Program-made: the position numbers and the translations under genes
In this document: in pieces, positions 1-9,464 of the stretch
Numbering within the stretch: the first letter of the stretch is position 1
Layout of the letters: each line of letters begins with the position of its first letter
Notes under the pieces: generated by a model
The model's input: only the letters and a program-made list of their open reading frames with translations
Databases searched by the model: none
Told to the model about the DNA's origin: nothing
From: Anaerolineaceae bacterium
GTDB taxonomy: Bacteria; Chloroflexota; Anaerolineae; Anaerolineales; Anaerolineaceae
Assembly (NCBI GenBank): GCA_016841365.1
Contig: JAENZI010000012.1
Coordinates: 27,105-91,104, forward strand
Length of the DNA: 64,000 nucleotides
Reading direction: 5' to 3'

Positions 1-122
1 GCACGAGAAATCAATTGATAAGGAGGTGGTGAATCCTCATTTATTACCCCAAAATACATCCCCAATAGTTGTTTCGTTCCACTAGTTTCATGACAAATAA
101 TATTTGTTATGGAGGAGAAAAT

Positions 123-2750
123 ATGCAAAAGAAACTGTTAGCTATATTTGGTATCGTGGTGGCATTGGCCTTAGTTTTGGCCGCGTGCCAACCCACAACA
201 GATACCACTCAACCCACACCTGAGACCATCATCGAAACGGTGATCGTCACTGAAGAGGTCGAGGTTGAGGTTGTTGTTACCGAGGTTGTGACCGAAATCG
301 TTGAGGTTGAGGCGGAAGTTGAACGAAACGGCGCCTGGCTCGACACGGTCGTGATTTTGGCTGAACCCTCGACTGAATCAGCCGTCGCCCGGATCATCGC
401 CGATGACATTGATGTGTATGCGCAGGCAGCCACCAGTGTTGAAGCATTAGCGACTGTTGAAGAGGAAGGCCTGAAATACATCTCAACCGTTGGCTCTTAT
501 AACGAGTTCACGCTCAGCCCCGGCGGCCCAGTCCTCAATGATGGTAGTCTGAACCCATTTGGCGTACCAAAGATCCGCGAAGCCATGAACTATCTTGTGG
601 ATCGCAATTATGTGGTACAGGAGATCCTCGGCGGCCTTGGTATTCCAAAATTCCTGCCTCTGAATGGCGTTTTCCCGGACTATGCCCGGCATGTGGATGT
701 TGCCCGAGAGCTGGAGAACAAGTACGCTTATGATCCTGAGATGGCCGATTCGATCCTTACCCCCGAAATGGAAGCCTTAGGCGCAGAAAAAGTTGATGGC
801 GTCTGGCAATATGAAGGCGAACCGGTGACTCTGATCGGCATCATCCGCACTGAGGATGAGCGCTTGCAGATGGGCGATTACTTTGCCAACCAGCTTGAAT
901 CGATTGGTTTCACGGTTGATCGTCAGTATAAGACATCCTCCGAAGCTTCACCAATCTGGCTTCTGAGCGATCCTCAGGAAGGGCTCTGGCATTTCTATAC
1001 AGGTGGCTGGATCACCACTGCCATCAGCCGTGATGACTATGATGTCTTCCAATTCTTCTATTCACCCAATTCGGCCTATGGGTTTACGCCCTTATGGCAG
1101 AACTACGTGATTACCGATGAATACCTTGATGTTTCCGAAAAACTCGCCAATGGCAATTACGCAACGCTTGAAGAACGCGCTGAGCTATTCCGCGAAGCGT
1201 TGTATCTGGCGCTCGAAAATTCCTATCGTATTTGGATCAATGACGCAACAGCGTTCTCCCCGATGGATCCGACAGTTACGGTCACTTATGACCTGGCTGG
1301 CGGTATCTCCGGAACACCGCTCTGGGGTCATACGATGCGCTACACAGATGAGATCGGCGGGCAGGTTGTTATGGCCATGTCCGATGCTCTGGTTGAGCCC
1401 TGGAACCCGTTGGCTGGCTCCAACTGGGTGTATGATATGGCACCCATGCGCGCCACTGGCGATTATGGTACCATCCCCGACCCATATACCGGCCTGACCT
1501 GGCCGCAGCGTGTTGAAAGCGCCGCCATCACGATTGTGGAAGGCTTACCTGTTGGTAAGACCCTTGACTGGCTTACGTTGGACTTTGCGCCTGAAATCCA
1601 GGTGCCCGGCGACGCCTGGGTGGACTGGGACGCTGAGAATCAGGTCTTTATCACCGCAGACGAAAAGCTGGCGATGATGGCTGAAGAAGAACCCGCAGAA
1701 GGCGAGGAAGCCGTCGAAGTGCCTGAATACTTCACCGCAAAACGCAAGAGCGTGGTGACCTATCCTGCTGACCTATTCGAGAAGCATACCTGGCACGATG
1801 GCAGCCCGATGTCCCCAGCGGACTTTGTGATGGGCATGATCCTCTCCTTTGATCCCGGCACTGAGGGCAGTGTGATCTTTGATGAATCGCAGATCGGCTC
1901 AGTTGAATCCTTCAAGAGCTCTTTCAAGGGTATGAAGGTTGTTTCTACTGATCCCATGGTCATCGAATATTACTCCGATGTAGTCTATCTGGATGCTGAA
2001 TGGTCTGTGGCTGACTTCTGGCCGTATTACTCATATGGCGAGGGTCCATGGCATATGTTAGCCATCGGTATTTTGGCTGAAACTGACGAAGAATTAGCCT
2101 TCAGCGGTGACAAATCTGAAGCCCTTGAGGTTGAGTGGACGAACTACATCAGTGGTCCTTCGCTCGATATCCTGAAAGCAAATCTTGACCAGGCAATGGA
2201 AGAGGATTACATCCCCTACGCAGCCACACTTGGCGAATACATCACTGCCGAAGAGATGGATCTGCGTTATGCCAACCTGCTGGATTGGTACCGCATTCAG
2301 GGTCACTTCTTTGTCAACTCCGGTCCGTTCTACCTGAACAAGGTGTTCCCGGTCGAGAAGACCCTTACGCTGACCCGTTACCAGGATTATCAAGATCCGG
2401 CTGGCAAGTGGGATCGCTTTGGCGTACCGCAAATTGCTGAAATCGAAATTGACGGCCCCGGCCGTGTGACAACCGGCGAAGAAGTAACCTTCGATGCCTA
2501 TGTCACCTTCCAGGGTGAACCCTATCCATCGGCAGATATCCAGGTTGTGAATTACCTGCTGTTCGATGCTACGGGTATCTTAGTTGATAGAGGCGATGCG
2601 GAGTTGGTGGATGAAGGTCTGTACAGTGTGACCTTGTCCGCTGATGCTACTGGCGCTCTCGAAGCCGGCTCCAACAAGCTTGAGATCATTGTGGTTCCGA
2701 CGGTTGTGAGTGTTCCGACCTTTGCCCAATTTGAATTTGTGACGGAGTAA
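123..2750 (+). CDS. ABC transporter substrate-binding lipoprotein, family 5 (peptide type)
   Basis: Extracytoplasmic solute-binding protein of the SBP_bac_5 (oligopeptide/dipeptide) type, anchored outside the membrane as a lipoprotein. The signal peptide ends in the lipobox LAAC with the lipidated Cys at about residue 22. A Thr/Glu/Val-rich linker follows to about residue 75, then a family-5 domain with the typical pattern of a conserved motif around IREAMNYLVDR. At 875 aa it is longer than the usual 500-600 aa. The C-terminal ~110 residues look like a separate beta-rich domain. The start at 123 was chosen because GGAGGAG lies 5-11 bases upstream and the signal peptide begins there; an upstream in-frame ATG at 69 lacks this. 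It is followed by both permeases and both ATPases of the same importer. The ligand (peptide, sugar oligomer or other) cannot be read from sequence. Confidence 0.88.
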   Translation: MQKKLLAIFGIVVALALVLAACQPTTDTTQPTPETIIETVIVTEEVEVEVVVTEVVTEIVEVEAEVERNGAWLDTVVILAEPSTESAVARIIADDIDVYAQAATSVEALATVEEEGLKYISTVGSYNEFTLSPGGPVLNDGSLNPFGVPKIREAMNYLVDRNYVVQEILGGLGIPKFLPLNGVFPDYARHVDVARELENKYAYDPEMADSILTPEMEALGAEKVDGVWQYEGEPVTLIGIIRTEDERLQMGDYFANQLESIGFTVDRQYKTSSEASPIWLLSDPQEGLWHFYTGGWITTAISRDDYDVFQFFYSPNSAYGFTPLWQNYVITDEYLDVSEKLANGNYATLEERAELFREALYLALENSYRIWINDATAFSPMDPTVTVTYDLAGGISGTPLWGHTMRYTDEIGGQVVMAMSDALVEPWNPLAGSNWVYDMAPMRATGDYGTIPDPYTGLTWPQRVESAAITIVEGLPVGKTLDWLTLDFAPEIQVPGDAWVDWDAENQVFITADEKLAMMAEEEPAEGEEAVEVPEYFTAKRKSVVTYPADLFEKHTWHDGSPMSPADFVMGMILSFDPGTEGSVIFDESQIGSVESFKSSFKGMKVVSTDPMVIEYYSDVVYLDAEWSVADFWPYYSYGEGPWHMLAIGILAETDEELAFSGDKSEALEVEWTNYISGPSLDILKANLDQAMEEDYIPYAATLGEYITAEEMDLRYANLLDWYRIQGHFFVNSGPFYLNKVFPVEKTLTLTRYQDYQDPAGKWDRFGVPQIAEIEIDGPGRVTTGEEVTFDAYVTFQGEPYPSADIQVVNYLLFDATGILVDRGDAELVDEGLYSVTLSADATGALEAGSNKLEIIVVPTVVSVPTFAQFEFVTE

Positions 2751-2787
2751 GCACGACATTCCGTTGAAATAGACTTGTCACGATAAT

Positions 2788-2821
2788 GATAGGGGCAGGG
2801 CTCCTGAGCCTTGTCCCTATC
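2788..2821 (+). terminator. Stem-loop after the binding-protein gene (attenuating terminator)
   Basis: A 16-bp inverted repeat with two G-T wobbles and a very short loop, followed about 15 bases later by a T-rich stretch (TTATTTTT). It lies between the binding-protein gene and the first permease. In ABC operons such a hairpin usually lowers permease expression relative to the binding protein; that role is inference. Confidence 0.5.
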
Positions 2822-2914
2822 ATTCAATAGGGGTGTTATTTTTCTGGAAAAAGCGTTGGTCTGGCATTATGTCGTAATTATTAGAAATTCTCTATTGTAA
2901 TATAGGATATTCGT

Positions 2915-4051
2915 ATGACCACAGAATCGAAAACAATCCAAACAGTTGCAGGTGCTAAAAGAAAAGCCTGGGTTGGCACGTTATCGAGGGTTGCAAAATA
3001 CACAGCCCTCCGTTCTGTCACCATGCTGATCACTGTTGTGATCGGTATCTACCTGACCATCCTGATCGCAAACATGGGCGGTTATGTGGATGAAATTATG
3101 CGCGGGCAGATCCGTGAGCAGGTAGCGATGACACTGAGGAACCAGGAGGAGTATAAACAGCTCAGCCAGGAGGCGAAGGATGCCCGGTTTCAGCGTGAGG
3201 TGATGGATGAAGAACAACGGCTTGGGCTGAACCAGCCCTTTATCGTCCGCAGTTTCAGGTTCCTGTGGGACGGCCTGACCTTGAACTTAGGGACTGCGTT
3301 ACGTATGACCAGTGACACGGGTTCACGGCAGGTACGGTTGATCATCCTGGAGCGCTTAGGGCCAACCTTGTTACTGATGGGTACGTCGCAACTGCTTCTA
3401 TTTTTTACCAGCGTTTACCTGGCGTTGATCCTTTCACGTAAGTACGGCAGTTTTTTTGACCGGGCAGTGATTACCCTCTCGCCGACATCTTCTGCGCCTT
3501 CATGGTTTTATGGTATCTTTCTCATATTGATCTTTGCCGCGCTGCTGCGGATCCTACCGTTTGGCGGGATGATCGGCGCACCGCCTCCTGAAAACTCGTG
3601 GGAATATACCCTGGATGTGCTGAAACACATCATCCTTCCAGCCTCAGCCTTGTTTGTCAGCCTGATCTTCATCAGCATTTATAACTGGCGCACATTCTTC
3701 CTGATCTTTTCAAGTGAAGATTACGTGGAGATGGCTAAAGCTAAAGGCCTTTCGGACCGTGAGATCGAACGTCGCTATGTCTTACGTCCCACGTTGCCGA
3801 CAATCATCACATCTTTTGCGCTGATGTTGATCTCCTTATGGACGGGCGCAATCGTCACCGAAACAGTGTTTAATTGGCCCGGGTTAGGGCGGACGCTTTT
3901 TTCGGCGGTCGGACAATATGATACGCCGGTGATTGTTGGTTTGACGATCATTTATGCTTACTTATTAGCGATTACCGTTTTCCTGCTCGACTTTATTTAC
4001 GCCCTGGTAGACCCACGGGTTAAAGTCGGCGGCAGACAAAAGAAAGCGTAG
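2915..4051 (+). CDS. ABC transporter permease, DppB/OppB type
   Basis: First inner-membrane permease of the peptide-type importer. It has a first membrane helix at about residues 32-55, a ~90-residue charged extracytoplasmic loop, then five further helices. The BPD_transp_1 coupling (EAA) loop is at about residues 268-290 and reads YVEMAKAKGLSDREI, which docks onto the ATPases. Length (378 aa) is slightly above the usual 310-340 because of the N-terminal tail and first loop. It is followed after 7 bases by the second permease, so the two are cotranscribed. The start has only a weak AGGA upstream and other starts are possible within the first 20 codons. Confidence 0.9.
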   Translation: MTTESKTIQTVAGAKRKAWVGTLSRVAKYTALRSVTMLITVVIGIYLTILIANMGGYVDEIMRGQIREQVAMTLRNQEEYKQLSQEAKDARFQREVMDEEQRLGLNQPFIVRSFRFLWDGLTLNLGTALRMTSDTGSRQVRLIILERLGPTLLLMGTSQLLLFFTSVYLALILSRKYGSFFDRAVITLSPTSSAPSWFYGIFLILIFAALLRILPFGGMIGAPPPENSWEYTLDVLKHIILPASALFVSLIFISIYNWRTFFLIFSSEDYVEMAKAKGLSDREIERRYVLRPTLPTIITSFALMLISLWTGAIVTETVFNWPGLGRTLFSAVGQYDTPVIVGLTIIYAYLLAITVFLLDFIYALVDPRVKVGGRQKKA

Positions 4052-4058
4052 ATAAATT

Positions 4059-5402
4059 ATGAAAGCATTTAAAAATTCATTTCAAGAAATAAAACGTTAT
4101 CCATCTGCCATGTTTGGGCTGGCGATTGTGATCCTCCTGATCATCACAAGTATTGTCGTGATCATTGCCATCCCATACAACGAGGCTATTCGTCTGTGGC
4201 GAGGGGGAGAAGGTATATGGTATCAGAACCCGAAAACTGCGCCGCCTGCCTGGACCAACTGGTTCACCAAAGAGGATAAACCTTCCTCTTATTTTTTGGC
4301 AGAAGGCGATGAGCGGGTAACAAAGACGGTTGAAGAATTTACTGAGGGGTCGGGTGATATTACTTACGTTTTTACGTTTGAATATGATTATGATGCCTTT
4401 CCATCAGAGATGGCGCTATATCTTGAAAGTGATTATGAAACGAAGAATCCCTTTGCGGATATGTATTGGATCCAACCTGACGGCACAGAGATTCGGGTAG
4501 CCAGCATTGGCGTTGATAAATCGCAAACCCTGTATTTCTCACAGGACAGCAAGTTACAGCGCAGGTTAGGCGATGTCTCCCCTGAAGTCGGCTTATTTAT
4601 TGTTCCAGATTCCGATCCGCCACAGGTGATACCGGGCACTTATCAATTGATTGTTGATGGGATCCGGTTTGAACCCGATTCGGATATTAATGCGGAATTT
4701 GTGATTTACGGCCAGGTGCATGGCTTGGCAGGCACAGACCATCTCAGGCGGGACCTTTCGATTGCACTGCTGTGGGGCATCCCGATCGCGCTGATTTTCG
4801 GCCTGGTCGCAGCGTTGGGCACATCAATATTGACGATGACGATCGCGGCAATCGGCGTGTGGAATGGTGGTTGGGTGGATGAGTTGATCCAGCGCATCAC
4901 GGAAATCAATATGGTGCTACCCTTCCTATCCATTTTGGTGATGATTGGGACGTTCTATTCTAAAAGTTTATGGGTGATCCTTGGCGTGACGATTTTATTA
5001 AGCATCTTTGGGGGCGGGATCAAAACCTATCGGGCGAACTTTATGCAGATCAAAGAATCCATGTATATCGAAGCGGCCGAAGCCTATGGTGCCAAGAATT
5101 CACGCATCATCTTCCTGTACCTGATCCCCCGGATCATCCCGTTATTAATTCCTGGGCTGGTTTCTTCCATCCCAACCTATGTGTTCCTCGAAGCCACTTT
5201 GGCGGTGCTGGGGCTGGGTGATCCCGTTCTGCCCACATGGGGGAAGATCATCAACGATGCTCAGCAAGCTGGGGCTTTATATAACGGGATGTATTACTGG
5301 ATCCTTGAACCAGCGGTGCTTTTGATGATCACTGGCCTTGCATTTGCCATGCTGGGCTTCTCTTTAGACCGAATTTTCAACCCGAGATTGCGAGGGCTAT
5401 AA
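4059..5402 (+). CDS. ABC transporter permease, DppC/OppC type with large periplasmic insert
   Basis: Second permease of the importer. The first helix is at about residues 16-38. The next ~175 residues are soluble, rich in acidic and aromatic residues with a beta-like pattern, before the permease core begins near residue 225. The coupling loop at about 336-355 reads YIEAAEAYGAKNSRI, and the core ends with the usual RIFNPRLRG-like tail. Typical OppC proteins are about 300 aa, so the 447 aa length is explained by the insert. The insert sits outside the membrane and could touch the binding protein (inference). It ends 4 bases before the first ATPase gene. Confidence 0.88.
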   Translation: MKAFKNSFQEIKRYPSAMFGLAIVILLIITSIVVIIAIPYNEAIRLWRGGEGIWYQNPKTAPPAWTNWFTKEDKPSSYFLAEGDERVTKTVEEFTEGSGDITYVFTFEYDYDAFPSEMALYLESDYETKNPFADMYWIQPDGTEIRVASIGVDKSQTLYFSQDSKLQRRLGDVSPEVGLFIVPDSDPPQVIPGTYQLIVDGIRFEPDSDINAEFVIYGQVHGLAGTDHLRRDLSIALLWGIPIALIFGLVAALGTSILTMTIAAIGVWNGGWVDELIQRITEINMVLPFLSILVMIGTFYSKSLWVILGVTILLSIFGGGIKTYRANFMQIKESMYIEAAEAYGAKNSRIIFLYLIPRIIPLLIPGLVSSIPTYVFLEATLAVLGLGDPVLPTWGKIINDAQQAGALYNGMYYWILEPAVLLMITGLAFAMLGFSLDRIFNPRLRGL

Positions 5403-5406
5403 AATA

Positions 5407-6387
5407 ATGGTTACGACTGAATCAAATAATAACAAACTCATCAAGATTAAAGATCTCAAACTATATTTTAATGTGCAGCAGGGCGAAGTTCAGGCTGTGG
5501 ATGGCGTGGATTTTGAATTAGAAAATAACTCCTCCGTCGTGATCCTGGGCGAATCTGGCTGCGGCAAGAGTTCGCTGGCAAAAGCGATTTTACGCTTGCT
5601 GCCGCGAAACGCTGGTAAATATGAGGGCGAAGTCTGGTTTGGCGGTCAGGATGTGATGAAGTTAGATGATGAAGCCTTCAGGCGCAATGTGCGCTGGGTG
5701 GGGATGTCGATGGTGCCCCAGGCGGCTCTGAATTCGCTCAACCCGGTGCTGCGGATTGGGGACCAGGTATCGGAGCCGGTGATCGTGCACCACGGGTTGA
5801 AGAAGGACGAAGCTTGGCGCATGGCGCGCAAAATGTTCCGCCATGTCGGTGTTCCGGATGATTTCCTGATCCGGTATCCCTTTGAATTAAGTGGCGGGAT
5901 GCGCCAACGTGCAGCGATTGCCATGGCGCTGGTTACCCTGCCTAACCTGATCATCCTCGACGAGCCTACCTCGGCGCTGGACCTGTTGACGCAAGCGAAT
6001 ATCTTCAATGTGCTCAAACGGCTTAAAGACGAATTCGGGATCAGCTATATCCTGATTACGCACGATATTGCCACATCAAGTGAGCTGGCACAAAATGTAG
6101 CTGTGATGTATGCCGGGCAAATGGTTGAAGTCAGTGATGCCAAACGGTTTTTTGCAAAACCGCTGCATCCTTATTCGCAGAAGTTAATGGCAAGCGTGCC
6201 CCGACTGCATGGTGATGCGGAGCTTGAATTCATCAAAGGGACGCCACCCAGTTTGCTGAATCCACCAACTGGTTGCAGATTCAAATCCCGTTGTCACAAA
6301 CGTTTTGAAAAATGTGATGAAGAACCCCCGGTATTCAATCGTGATGGGATCAAGGTTCGTTGTTGGCTTTATGAAGAGAATGTGTAG
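5407..6387 (+). CDS. ABC transporter ATP-binding protein, DppD/OppD type
   Basis: Cytoplasmic ATPase that powers the importer together with the next gene. Walker A GESGCGKSS lies near residue 47, the signature LSGGMRQR near 160 and Walker B LIILDEPTSALD near 182, followed by the switch His in ITHD. The C-terminus carries the oligopeptide-transporter extension with cysteines in CRFKSRC and CDEEPP, which in this subfamily often binds an iron-sulfur cluster. Length 326 aa is normal. It is embedded in the operon with 4-9 base gaps on either side. Confidence 0.93.
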   Translation: MVTTESNNNKLIKIKDLKLYFNVQQGEVQAVDGVDFELENNSSVVILGESGCGKSSLAKAILRLLPRNAGKYEGEVWFGGQDVMKLDDEAFRRNVRWVGMSMVPQAALNSLNPVLRIGDQVSEPVIVHHGLKKDEAWRMARKMFRHVGVPDDFLIRYPFELSGGMRQRAAIAMALVTLPNLIILDEPTSALDLLTQANIFNVLKRLKDEFGISYILITHDIATSSELAQNVAVMYAGQMVEVSDAKRFFAKPLHPYSQKLMASVPRLHGDAELEFIKGTPPSLLNPPTGCRFKSRCHKRFEKCDEEPPVFNRDGIKVRCWLYEENV

Positions 6388-6396
6388 GAGACCTTA

Positions 6397-7461
6397 ATGA
6401 CTGACGAAATGACAACCTTAGATGAAGTCAGACCAGAAGATCAGGAGCGGAAGAATGATAACGTTCTGGATGTTCAAGATCTTAAAGTGTGGTTCGAGCT
6501 GCGCAGGCTTGGCTTTGGACATGCGGGCTTTGTTCACGCCGTTGATGGCGTGAGTTTCAAGCTCAAACGCGGCGAAGCGATCGCCATTGTTGGCGAAAGC
6601 GGCTGCGGCAAATCGAGCTTGATGAAAACCATTTTAGGATTAAATGAAATTACCGATGGTGCCATATTTTATGAAGATATGAACCTAAATGAGATGGATG
6701 GTAAAACCCTGCGCTGGTATCGCTCCACTCAAATTGGTTATGTTCAGCAAGACCCCTATGGCGCCTTACCGCCATTCATGACCATCCAACGAATTATTGA
6801 AGAACCTTTGATCGTTGGTGGTATGAAGGATAAAGAACAGCGGCTTGACCGTGTACGGAAAGTGATGAACGAAGTCCGGTTAATTCCTGTTGATGACTAT
6901 CTCAGCAAATTCCCGCATCAGATCAGCGGCGGGCAGCAGCAGCGTGTTGTCATCGCTCGGGCTTTGATCCAGGAACCAGAGATCATTGTGGCGGATGAGC
7001 CCGTCTCCATGCTGGATGCCTCAGTGCGTGTTGAAGTGCTCAAACTGATGCGTGGCTTACAAGAAGAGCATAACATCTCATTTATTTATATTACGCACGA
7101 CCTCTCAACAGTGCGCTATTTCTCCGAATATATTTTTGTGATGTATGCAGGTTTGATTGCTGAAAAAGCCAAGCAGCGCGATCTGCTCACCAACCCAAAG
7201 CATCCTTACACCTATGCTCTATTGACAGCGACTTCGGAGCCTGAATATGAGAATGCGCTTGGCTTTAAAGAGGTGCCGCCTGGTGAGCCGCCCAGTTTGG
7301 TCAAGCCACCTCAGGGGTGCCGCTTCCACCCGCGATGTAAATGGGCTATTGCCGGCGTATGCGACACGGAAGACCCGCCGAATTTTACGATTGAGGAAGG
7401 TCACGAAGTCGCTTGCTGGCTTTATGATGAGCGCTATGAAACTCCTGAATTCGCCTCTTAA
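6397..7461 (+). CDS. ABC transporter ATP-binding protein, DppF/OppF type
   Basis: Second ATPase of the heterodimeric motor. Walker A GESGCGKSS lies near residue 65, the signature ISGGQQQR near 176 and Walker B EIIVADEPVSMLD near 196. The C-terminal cysteine extension reads CRFHPRCKWA and CDTEDPP. The N-terminal ~20 residues are acidic and poorly conserved. Its 3' end overlaps the start of a small membrane-protein gene by about 25-38 bases, so translation of the two is probably coupled. Confidence 0.93.
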   Translation: MTDEMTTLDEVRPEDQERKNDNVLDVQDLKVWFELRRLGFGHAGFVHAVDGVSFKLKRGEAIAIVGESGCGKSSLMKTILGLNEITDGAIFYEDMNLNEMDGKTLRWYRSTQIGYVQQDPYGALPPFMTIQRIIEEPLIVGGMKDKEQRLDRVRKVMNEVRLIPVDDYLSKFPHQISGGQQQRVVIARALIQEPEIIVADEPVSMLDASVRVEVLKLMRGLQEEHNISFIYITHDLSTVRYFSEYIFVMYAGLIAEKAKQRDLLTNPKHPYTYALLTATSEPEYENALGFKEVPPGEPPSLVKPPQGCRFHPRCKWAIAGVCDTEDPPNFTIEEGHEVACWLYDERYETPEFAS

Positions 7462-7708
7462 GATCTTCTTTTTAGGGCTGGCGTGTGTGCTCTTGGGGTT
7501 TGTTTTGCCTTTTCTGATTGTATTAGGCATCATCGAGAACACCTTTGTTCTTTCCTTTTTCATCTATATTCTGCAGCTTGTCGGCATGATTTTGGGCGTG
7601 ATTGCTGCCGCAGGTTTAGCCATCAATAAGCGGTTTAAGGATGAAGAAGAGGAAGCTGAAGAGCGCGAAAAGGACGAACAGGAAAGCACCATTGGCTGGA
7701 TGAAGTAG
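7427..7708 (+). CDS. Small two-helix membrane protein at the end of the ABC operon
   Basis: A short protein of about 91-94 aa with two hydrophobic helices (about residues 10-32 and 38-60) and a strongly acidic/charged C-terminal tail. Candidate ATGs are at 7424, 7427 and 7436, all inside the 3' end of the preceding ATPase gene; I chose 7427. Longer upstream in-frame readings lie wholly within the ATPase gene and look like shadow sequence. It is the last gene before the operon terminator. I do not recognise a family, and a role in the importer is only suggested by position. Confidence 0.6.
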   Translation: MSAMKLLNSPLKIFFLGLACVLLGFVLPFLIVLGIIENTFVLSFFIYILQLVGMILGVIAAAGLAINKRFKDEEEEAEEREKDEQESTIGWMK

Positions 7709-7726
7709 TTGTTCTAAGTATTGAAT

Positions 7727-7762
7727 AAAAAGCCTGTTTCCAAGTGAAATCAGGCTTTTTTT
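7727..7762 (+). terminator. Rho-independent terminator of the peptide ABC operon
   Basis: Inverted repeat AAAAAGCCTG / CAGGCTTTTT, with a further TTTC/GAAA extension at the loop side, running into a T tract. It stands 18 bases after the last gene of the operon. Confidence 0.85.
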
Positions 7763-7879
7763 CTGGCTTTTAGCTTTAGCTTATGGCGGAATTTCGGTTC
7801 TATAACCTTGTTATGGATCAGAAATTTATTATTTTGATAATTGACAAATAATGCTAATTTTTAGTCTTTTTTGGGCATA

Positions 7880-7905
7880 TGTAGGATTACAATACATTTT
7901 GGACA
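7880..7905 (+). repeat. Left terminal inverted repeat of the IS481 element
   Basis: Begins TGTAGGATTACAA and ends TTTTGGACA; pairs with the reverse complement of 8923-8948. Confidence 0.8.
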
Positions 7906-7996
7906 GTGATGGAGAAAAAGGATAGCAGGAAAAGGGACAATCCGTTATTGTTACTGCGCTGAACAAAATCAATAATGGAGGACACCTAATCCTACT

Positions 7997-8938
7997 ATGA
8001 ATAAGATAACACAAGATATGAAATAAGGGGAGTCCCTGATGAAATATGCTCGGACCCATGGTGTGAGCCGTGCTTCCCGGAGATACAACAAAACTAGATT
8101 GTACATCTATTTTTGGCTGAGGCGTTATGATGGCACAACAGCATCTCTGGCCTGTCGGTCCCGGAAGCCTCATCACCACCCTAACTGTCACAAGGAAGAA
8201 GAGCTGAAACTAATCAGAGATATGCGAAGGGCAAATAAAAATCTGGGATTGATGGAGTTTTGGTTCAAATTGAGGCACAGAGGCTACCAACGGCACTATG
8301 TCAGCCTCAATCGGGTGTTGGTTAGAGAAGGCTTGCTGCCCGCCAGAAAGCCTAAAAATGCAAAATACCGTCCTCAGCCCTATGAACAAATGGCCTATCC
8401 AGGGCAACGCATTCAGATTGACGTCAAACATGTGCCACGAAGCTGTCAGGTATCGTCTGGAGATCGCAAGTATTATCAATACACAGCCATTGATGAGTAC
8501 AGCCGTTTGAGATATTTGGAGGCCTTTGAAGAGGCAAACACCTATTCTTCCCAGATTTTTGCGCAACAGGTCCTAAACTGGTTCAGACAGAGAGGGATCC
8601 AGGTGGAGTGCATTCAGACGGACAATGGGTTTGAATTCACAAAAAGGTTGGGAAGATCCAAAAAAGAAACATACCTATCCTTGTTTGAACAATACCTGCA
8701 AACTCAAGGCGTTCGTCACAAGACCATTCGGCCTTATACCCCCAGACACAATGGAAAAGTGGAAAGGAGCCACAGAGAAGACCAAAAGCGACTTTACGAT
8801 CAGGCGAAATTCTATTCTTTTGATGATTTCAAGATCCAACTTAGACGTCATAATCAGCGCACTAATCATATCCCAATGAAGCCTTTGAACTTCCTCTCAC
8901 CTATTCAATTCCTTGAGCAAGGTGTCCAATATGTTTGA
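7997..8938 (+). pseudogene. IS481-family DDE transposase with an in-frame TAA at codon 10
   Basis: Transposase of the IS481 family. From ATG 7997 the reading is MNKITQDMK, then TAA at 8024-8026, then GESL and MKYARTHGVSRASRRYNK in the same frame. Family members normally begin with an MNK(I/L)TQDM(K/R) leader running straight into the helix-turn-helix, so the stop looks like a point change (for example TAT to TAA). Re-initiation at ATG 8039 would give 299 aa with the whole catalytic core. The DDE residues sit in IQIDVKH, IQTDNGFEF and GKVERSHR. ATG 8039 has AAGGGGAG upstream, so a nearly full protein may still be made. Whether the element is active cannot be told. Confidence 0.75.
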
Positions 8939-8948
8939 CAATCCTACA
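8923..8948 (-). repeat. Right terminal inverted repeat of the IS481 element
   Basis: Reverse complement begins TGTAGGATTGTCAA and matches the left end at about 21 of 26 positions. It overlaps the last codons of the transposase. Confidence 0.8.
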
Positions 8949-9047
8949 AATTATGAGACTGTTGAAAAACAAGTCAATAATTGACGAAAATCGCGATTTG
9001 TGATTCAAGTTTCTTTATAATTACTCCTCCATTCATACTTGGTTTGT

Positions 9048-9464
9048 TTATTGCCTATTGCGGCGGAGAGACAGCCATGCTCCCAATCCAATCACAAAGA
9101 ATTGAATCAAAAGAATTGCTATCACCGCCCCCTCAGTAAGCAATCCTTTGCGGATATAAAACAATACCAATAATATTGTTAATATCGTGCCAACCCCCAA
9201 AGCAATCCAGCCTTTTTTGTCCATCTGCCAACGAGCTATTACCTGGGTCAGTTTTTCCTTCTTCCTTGTTCGTATCACGATCATCACCACCCAAATAACC
9301 ACAGGTATGGACAACGATACGCTTGCAACGCGGTAAAGCAATTGTGATTCCACACCCATAGCATCAGCTATTCCGATGGGTGTAAGCCCGATCACCACTT
9401 CAAGCGCCATCAGGCGAATTGTTTCTTCTATAAGTATTCGACGGAAATCTTTCCAATTGTTCAT
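9048..9464 (-). CDS. Hypothetical membrane protein (three to four helices)
   Basis: A 138-aa protein with hydrophobic segments at roughly residues 20-40, 45-67, 85-105 and 110-130 and a basic cytoplasmic loop (RTRKKEK) in the middle. The start at 9464 was chosen because AGGTGTTGGCG lies just upstream; a longer reading to 9518 would add an uncharacteristic His/Trp-rich leader. No family is recognised. It stands alone between the IS481 element and a gene-free stretch. Confidence 0.55.
   Translation of the reverse strand: MNNWKDFRRILIEETIRLMALEVVIGLTPIGIADAMGVESQLLYRVASVSLSIPVVIWVVMIVIRTRKKEKLTQVIARWQMDKKGWIALGVGTILTILLVLFYIRKGLLTEGAVIAILLIQFFVIGLGAWLSLRRNRQ

Larger units (their letters stand above)
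7880..8948 (+). mobile_element. IS481-family insertion sequence
   Basis: A 1069-bp element bounded by imperfect 26-bp inverted repeats at 7880-7905 and 8923-8948 (about 21 of 26 positions match; both begin TGTAGGATT). It contains one DDE transposase gene. I see no clear target-site duplication in the flanks (GGCATA on the left, AATTAT on the right), so one side may have been rearranged after insertion. Confidence 0.85.

Noticed and set aside
7424..7436. A 153-aa protein starting at 7247 overlapping the ATPase gene
   Set aside because: The first ~58 residues are the shadow of the ATPase in another frame; only the part from 7424/7427 looks like a real membrane protein.
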